From contig NZ_NISU01000001.1 in assembly GCF_002335805.1 (NCBI RefSeq), positions 690,079 to 754,078 on the forward strand: a stretch of DNA of 64,000 nt, in the 5' to 3' direction. A program made the position numbers and the translations under genes. Position 1 is the first letter of the stretch, and each line of letters begins with the position of its first letter. This document shows positions 59,261 through 64,000 of the stretch, piece by piece. Below the pieces are notes generated by a model. It was not told the DNA's origin. It searched no databases and was given only the letters and a program-made list of their open reading frames with translations. Source of the stretch: Bacillus sp. FJAT-45350. Lineage in GTDB: Bacteria > Bacillota > Bacilli > Bacillales > NISU01.

Positions 59261-60508
59261 ATGGTTAATGTCTTTGGAAAACTCGGACTAGGATTCCGTT
59301 TATTTATTATTCTTTTTCTACAATCTTTACTTTTATTTATTATCCAACAGTTTACGGGCTACACAGATACTTATTTATTAGGAGGATTAATTACGTTAGC
59401 TATCTTATTATCAACAACATTTCTTCTATATCGTATTTTAATTAAACCTATTAAGGATTTAGCAAATGGTATAAAGGTTATTACAGACGGAGATTTAACG
59501 GAGAGACTGACTGTTACAAGTGTTGGTGAGGTGCAGGTATTAATTGACTCTTTTAATAAGATGACTGATGATTTACAAACATTAGTAAAGCACTTACAAA
59601 CCAATGCAAAAGAATTAAAGGGAACATCTCTGCATATTGACCAAGCAGCATTAGAATCGTTACATGCTCACCAGGAAATCTCAGCTACAGTTGAAAATAC
59701 AACGAACAATATAGAAAAACAGAATGAAAATATTGAGGTTATACAAGCATCACTTCAAGAAGTGAATGTGTCTATTGAAGAAATCTCATCTGCGACAAAA
59801 CGAGCTCGGACAATAACAGAAGGTGCAATTGAAACCTCTGACAATGGTGTGATAGCGATAGAAAATGTAATCGATAAGTTAAAGCTGGTAAACGAGAACA
59901 CTGATAATCTTCAATCAATCCTATCAAGACTAGAAAAAGAATCGACAAATATTAATAGTATCGTAAAAGTAATTACTCAAATTTCAGAACAGACAAATTT
60001 ACTTGCGTTAAATGCGACAATAGAAGCAGCACGGGCAGGAGAACACGGTAAAGGGTTTGCGGTAGTAGCGAATGAAGTAAGAAAACTCGCGGAGGAAAGC
60101 TCGAAGTCTGCCTCTATGATCTCTAGAATTGTAAATGAAAATATAACATTAACAAAAAGCTCAGTACAATCTATCGATTCCTTAAAAACAGGTTTGAACT
60201 ACAGTAATGAAATTGTTCAACAATCAAAACAAACATTAAAATCAATTAAAGAAAACTCTCTACATGTTGATACTAACGTGTTTACAATTTCTGAACATAT
60301 TACACAGCAAGTCTATGCTAATCAGGAGTTAAGTAGGTCAGTCGAGTCGATTTCGAGTCTGTCACATGAAATTGCGGAGGGAGCTCACTTTTCAAATAAT
60401 GTTATTAAGGAGCAAACAACAACATCTGAAAAGTTTAAAGATGGAACGAAAAGATTAGAAGTAATGACTAGTGACTTTGAGAATCTCTTAAAAGGATTTA
60501 AGGTATAA
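59261..60508 (+). CDS. Methyl-accepting signalling protein without extracellular sensor
   Basis: 415 residues. Two membrane helices close together ([20 protein letters not shown] and [19 protein letters not shown]) with only about ten residues outside, HAMP ([20 protein letters not shown]), then a cytoplasmic MCP domain whose tip is [38 protein letters not shown], in part. It cannot sense with an outer domain, so it probably reports membrane state or an intracellular signal. TGAGGTGG precedes the ATG. Followed by a two-component pair. Confidence 0.92.
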   Translation: MVNVFGKLGLGFRLFIILFLQSLLLFIIQQFTGYTDTYLLGGLITLAILLSTTFLLYRILIKPIKDLANGIKVITDGDLTERLTVTSVGEVQVLIDSFNKMTDDLQTLVKHLQTNAKELKGTSLHIDQAALESLHAHQEISATVENTTNNIEKQNENIEVIQASLQEVNVSIEEISSATKRARTITEGAIETSDNGVIAIENVIDKLKLVNENTDNLQSILSRLEKESTNINSIVKVITQISEQTNLLALNATIEAARAGEHGKGFAVVANEVRKLAEESSKSASMISRIVNENITLTKSSVQSIDSLKTGLNYSNEIVQQSKQTLKSIKENSLHVDTNVFTISEHITQQVYANQELSRSVESISSLSHEIAEGAHFSNNVIKEQTTTSEKFKDGTKRLEVMTSDFENLLKGFKV

Positions 60509-60539
60509 CAAGAAAATGCTATCAAAGGGAGCGACTGTA

Positions 60540-61211
60540 ATGAAAACAACCATTTTAGTAGCTGATGATGATGAACATATTCGTAAATTGATTAGAATTT
60601 ATCTTGAAAATAGTCATTTTACCGTTATAGAAGCAGCAGATGGGAAAGAAGCTTTAGAACATCTATCTACTAAACAAATTGACCTAGCAATTATTGATGT
60701 GATGATGCCTCATATCAATGGAATTGAACTAACCGAAGAAATCCGTTCATTTCTGAGTATTCCAATTCTGATGGTTACTGCTAGAGGAGAATCGAAAGAT
60801 AAAGTAAAAGGATTTAATGCGGGTACAGATGATTACTTAGTGAAACCATTTGATCCAGTAGAGCTTATCCTACGAATTAAAGCTTTATTAAAGCGTTACA
60901 ATGTCGTATCTGAAAAGATTGTAAAAGTAGGTACTGTAACAATTGACTTAGAACGACTCATTATTGAGTCACCAGACAAAGAATTGGCGTTAAAAAAGAA
61001 GGAATGTGAATTATTATTTGTCTTAGCTAGTTCACTAGGTAAGATATTTACACGCACACAATTAATTGAAAAAATCTGGGGCATTGATTATGAAGGGGAT
61101 GAAAGAACTGTTGATGTTCATATTAAAAGGTTAAGAGAACAGTTAACTTCTTTTCCAGACTTATCAATTACAACAGTAAGGGGACTCGGCTATCGATTGG
61201 AGGAAGTCTAA
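60540..61211 (+). CDS. OmpR/PhoB-family response regulator
   Basis: 223 residues from the ATG at 60540 with AAAGGGAGCG upstream. Receiver: acidic pocket DDD at 10-11, phospho-acceptor Asp53 (IIDVMMPH), Thr and Lys (MVTARGE, LVKPFDP). C-terminal winged helix (KKECELLFVLASSLGKIFTRTQLIEKIWG...VDVHIKRLREQL...TVRGLGYRLEEV). One base separates it from the kinase. Confidence 0.95.
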   Translation: MKTTILVADDDEHIRKLIRIYLENSHFTVIEAADGKEALEHLSTKQIDLAIIDVMMPHINGIELTEEIRSFLSIPILMVTARGESKDKVKGFNAGTDDYLVKPFDPVELILRIKALLKRYNVVSEKIVKVGTVTIDLERLIIESPDKELALKKKECELLFVLASSLGKIFTRTQLIEKIWGIDYEGDERTVDVHIKRLREQLTSFPDLSITTVRGLGYRLEEV

Positions 61212-62558
61212 ATGAGAAAAAGTCTTTACCTCCGCATTATTAGTACCTTTATTGGTGTTGTAATTATAAGCTTACTTATTTCCTATTTTATTACTTCATT
61301 ATTTTTTCACCAGGAAGTTATTTTTGAGGAAGAGGTAAATAAAATTACGACAGGGGCAGCACAACTTGTTACGATGATTGAGCCAGAAAAAATATCAGAG
61401 ATTATGGATGTATTAGCTGAATTTAATTTTGAATTAATCATAGTAGATGAAAATGGATTTTCTTACTCAGAGGGAGAGCCGTCATTTACAGTTGATGAAG
61501 CATTGATTGCCCAAGTAATACATGCTCAAGATCAAACACCAATCATACTTCCTCATTCTGGAAGTGAGGCGAATAGGTTAGTTGGTTTTCCAGTAGAAAT
61601 CGATAATACGAATTATGGACTGTTTATTAATTTAAACTATGAAGAAGAAGTAGGTACATTAAAGCGGGTGACAGTTTCTGCACTAATACTCGTATTATTT
61701 ATTGGAAGCTTGTTAATATTGCTTGCTTCACGTTATTTAGTCAACCCTATTAAGGATGTTACAAGTGCGGCTAAAAAAATGGCGACTGGAGATTTTGCTG
61801 TTCGGTTGAAAAGTAATAATAAAGATGAAATCGGAGAATTAATTACTAGTTTTAATTACATGGCATCAGAGCTTGGAAAAATTGATAAAATGAGAGATGA
61901 TTTTGTAAGCAATGTATCTCATGAAATCCAATCTCCCCTAACTTCAATAAAAGGGTTTACAAAGGCTTTAAAAGATGAGGTCATACCTAAAGAACACCAG
62001 AGAGAGTACCTTGACATTATTTATCAAGAATCGGATCGTTTGTCCAGACTTGGTGAAAACTTAATTCAACTAGCATCGCTTGATTCTGAGCATCACCCAT
62101 TCCATCCAGTAAAATATAGACTAGACGAACAAATTAGAAGAACTGTACTAGCGACAGAACCACAATGGAAACTCAAAAATCAACAAATACACCTTGATCT
62201 GGAGTCGTTTGAGGTTCTTGCCGATGAAGACTTATTTGAGCAGGTCTGGTTGAATCTCCTTACAAATGCTATTAAGTATTCTAATGAGGATGATTTGATC
62301 ATTATTAAGCTAGAAAGCAATGAAGAAAACGTAATCGTGAGTATAAAAGATAACGGAAAAGGGATTCCAGAAGAATCTATGCTGCACCTTTTTGAACGAT
62401 TTTATAAAGTTGATAAAGCGAGAAGCAGTAAGGTAAAGGGGAATGGATTAGGTTTATCAATCGTGAAAAAAATAATTTCAATTCATGAATGCTCTATTAA
62501 TGTTGAAAGCGAGGAAGGGGTAGGTTCTACATTCGTAGTAACAATTCCGAAAAATTAA
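61212..62558 (+). CDS. Sensor histidine kinase
   Basis: 448 residues. Two membrane helices (about 8-30 and 155-175) enclosing a 120-residue extracellular sensor, HAMP (NPIKDVTSAAKKMATGDFAV), HisKA with His237 in NVSHEIQSPLTSIKGF, and HATPase N, G1 (DNGKGIP), F (LFERFYK) and G2 (GNGLGLSIV) boxes. Gln replaces Leu/Arg after the His-Glu-Ile, a usual variant. Partner of the preceding regulator; signal unknown. Confidence 0.95.
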   Translation: MRKSLYLRIISTFIGVVIISLLISYFITSLFFHQEVIFEEEVNKITTGAAQLVTMIEPEKISEIMDVLAEFNFELIIVDENGFSYSEGEPSFTVDEALIAQVIHAQDQTPIILPHSGSEANRLVGFPVEIDNTNYGLFINLNYEEEVGTLKRVTVSALILVLFIGSLLILLASRYLVNPIKDVTSAAKKMATGDFAVRLKSNNKDEIGELITSFNYMASELGKIDKMRDDFVSNVSHEIQSPLTSIKGFTKALKDEVIPKEHQREYLDIIYQESDRLSRLGENLIQLASLDSEHHPFHPVKYRLDEQIRRTVLATEPQWKLKNQQIHLDLESFEVLADEDLFEQVWLNLLTNAIKYSNEDDLIIIKLESNEENVIVSIKDNGKGIPEESMLHLFERFYKVDKARSSKVKGNGLGLSIVKKIISIHECSINVESEEGVGSTFVVTIPKN

Positions 62559-62568
62559 ATGGATAATT

Positions 62569-62618
62569 GGGGATGGCCTAAAAAGGTAATATACTACCTT
62601 CTGGGCCACCCCTTTTTA
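62569..62618 (+). terminator. Terminator after the two-component operon
   Basis: GGGG...GGCC...AAAGGTA-ATATAC-TACCTT...GGGCC..CCCC hairpin with mismatches, followed by TTTTTATATTTTT. Confidence 0.8.
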
Positions 62619-62705
62619 TATTTTTACATAATTAATTCATATTCAGTTCATACAAGACTTTTATAATATAAAGGAAAAGAACACACAAATGATGAGGTGA
62701 AGCGC

Positions 62706-62882
62706 ATGTTTAAAAAAATCGTGTTGTTAAAAAATATCAATAAAGATTCAGATGAGCAGCCTACCTTTAACGAAAATAAATCAATGAAACAAATTGTTGC
62801 AGAGCTACAACAACAAGGTATTAATGCAGAATTGTGTAAGCGAGTATCGTTCAATCGTGATGATCTCAGGTTGAACCTCTAG
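62706..62882 (+). CDS. 58-residue protein, unknown
   Basis: ATG at 62706 with GATGAGGTGAAG upstream. Basic, hydrophilic, with one Cys near the C-terminus (INAELCKRVSFNRDDLRLNL). Located alone between the kinase terminator and the AI-2E gene. No family recognised. Confidence 0.6.
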   Translation: MFKKIVLLKNINKDSDEQPTFNENKSMKQIVAELQQQGINAELCKRVSFNRDDLRLNL

Positions 62883-62982
62883 AGGTTATAAATTCCCCTA
62901 CTTTGGATATTTCAAAGCATTCATGAAACAATAAATACGTAGTTCTAGAATGATCACGGAGTGTTCGGATAAGGAGGGCTAG

Positions 62983-64000
62983 ATGGAAAATAAATTTATT
63001 AAATTTTGTATATCAATCATTATTTTATTTTTAATTATATACTTAGCATCACTTATCGATTGGGTATTTACTCCTCTTTTGGTGCTTGTACAGACACTGT
63101 TCGTACCAGTAATTATAGCTGGAGTACTTTTTTACATATTTAGACCAGTTGTCCGCTATTTAAGTACGAAAATGCCAAAAACATTAGCGATTTTACTGTT
63201 ATATATAGGTTTTGCAGGATTTATTACAGGTTTACTTTTTCTAATTGTTCCAGAACTTCAAAAGCAATTTAATAGCTTAGTCAACAACATACCAATGATT
63301 TTTAATGAAATTCAACATTTGCTTATTCGCCTTCAGCAACATGATTTAGTTCAGAGGTTTGAATTAACGGAATTATTGCATTGGGAAGAACAAGTTGATC
63401 AGGCAGGTGCCTTTATTAATAGTGTGATAAGAGATATTTCTGCGAATGTTGTAGACTACATAGGTGCAGTTTTTAATGCTTTAATCCTTTTATTTGTTGT
63501 TCCTTTTATTCTTTTTTATTTATTAAAGGATGGAGAGAAATTTTCAAACAGTATTGTACGCTTTGTTCAAAAGGATAAACAGGGTGAAGTACGATTAATT
63601 TTACATGATATGGATATGATGTTGAGCTATTATATAAAAGGAATATTGATTGTCTGTTCTTTTATTGGGCTCATTTGTTATATTGCCTTTACAATAATTG
63701 GATTAGATTATGCTCTTATACTGGCTCTAATTGCAATGGTTACGAATGTAATTCCATATGTTGGTCCTTGGATTGGCACTGTACCAGCCGTAATTGTCGG
63801 CTTTCTTCACTCACCATTCATGGCATTGATTGTGATTGTGGTTGTCTTCTTCATACAACAAATTGAAAGTTACTTACTGCACCCTCAAGTGATGGGGAAA
63901 AAGATGTCAATGCATCCGGTTACAGTATTAATCTTAGTACTAGTTGCTGGTAGATTTATTGGAATTGTAGGAATGTTACTTGCTGTGCCAACCTATGCAG
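62983..64000 (+). CDS. AI-2E family transporter, 3' end outside window
   Basis: ATG at 62983 with AAGGAGGGC upstream; 339 codons visible and the frame is open at the window end. Membrane helices at both ends of a central cytosolic/coiled region (VPELQKQFNSLVNNIPMIFN), FVVPFILFYLLKDGEKF, then TNVIPYVGPWIGTVPAVIVG and QQIESYLLHPQVMGKKMSMHP, the classic AI-2E/YdbI signature. Some relatives export autoinducer-2 or Na+; the exact substrate here is unknown. Confidence 0.93.
   Translation, partial: MENKFIKFCISIIILFLIIYLASLIDWVFTPLLVLVQTLFVPVIIAGVLFYIFRPVVRYLSTKMPKTLAILLLYIGFAGFITGLLFLIVPELQKQFNSLVNNIPMIFNEIQHLLIRLQQHDLVQRFELTELLHWEEQVDQAGAFINSVIRDISANVVDYIGAVFNALILLFVVPFILFYLLKDGEKFSNSIVRFVQKDKQGEVRLILHDMDMMLSYYIKGILIVCSFIGLICYIAFTIIGLDYALILALIAMVTNVIPYVGPWIGTVPAVIVGFLHSPFMALIVIVVVFFIQQIESYLLHPQVMGKKMSMHPVTVLILVLVAGRFIGIVGMLLAVPTYA

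Noticed and set aside
63675-63866. 63-residue Cys-rich frame inside the AI-2E gene
   Set aside because: Shadow of the transporter gene in another frame; the transporter motifs run through the same bases.

Overview
The window is low-GC DNA of a spore-forming Bacillaceae bacterium (Bacillus sensu lato). The host half keeps the Bacillus order lexA - small SOS membrane gene - yneB - ynzC - tkt - sirA - yneF, and also carries ccdC, yneK, a Spo0E-like gene and spore-coat-like genes. Species cannot be fixed from sequence alone; no rRNA or tRNA gene is visible.

Region 1 (1 to about 35.0 kb) is most of an integrated temperate phage with a contractile tail (PBSX/Xkd-type tail, HK97-type head). Its left end, and presumably its integrase and attL, lie before the window. 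Order: lysogeny genes and CI-like repressor (minus strand, 0.5-1.2 kb); divergent early promoter with repeated operators; early genes (1.4-4.8 kb) including a multi-hairpin intergenic RNA candidate and a FEN-type 5'-3' exonuclease; antirepressor; replisome organizer carrying an iteron-like origin; DnaC-type loader; many small accessory proteins (7-10 kb); a late-regulator-like protein; a catalytic-domain-only tyrosine recombinase; packaging genes (11.6-15.2 kb, including an HNH nuclease/P-loop kinase fusion and two TerS-like proteins); portal, protease, capsid; connectors; sheath, tube, tail chaperone with a -1 frameshift site, tape measure; baseplate (XkdQ-U types); a compositionally distinct tail fibre; holin and amidase; and a right-end accessory module of an XRE gene and ribbon-helix-helix-like genes. 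Three GCCCACA repeats spaced 11 bp just after the last phage gene look like integrase arm sites and mark attR.

Region 2 (35.0-64.0 kb) is host chromosome: hemY/cgoX; coat-like proteins; lexA with the divergent SOS operon; tkt; sirA; yneF; a heterodimeric ABC exporter related to YheI/YheH (BmrCD); a Spo0E-like phosphatase; the copper operon csoR-copA-copZ with a palindromic operator; a TlpA/ResA-like thioredoxin with a membrane partner and ccdC; yneK; a ureohydrolase (agmatinase/guanidinase family) broken by an in-frame TGA; a MoxR-DUF58-DUF4129 operon; an NAD(P)-binding oxidoreductase; a methyl-accepting protein; an OmpR-type two-component pair; and an AI-2E family transporter cut by the window end.

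The most promising material for new biology is in the prophage: the structured RNA at 2.67-2.91 kb, the HNH-kinase fusion, the small protein ending in a sliding-clamp-binding motif next to the exonuclease, the in-gene iterons, and the translationally coupled XRE/basic-protein pair. In the host, the SOS promoter with a LexA box filling its spacer drives a 34-residue membrane peptide where yneA normally sits.
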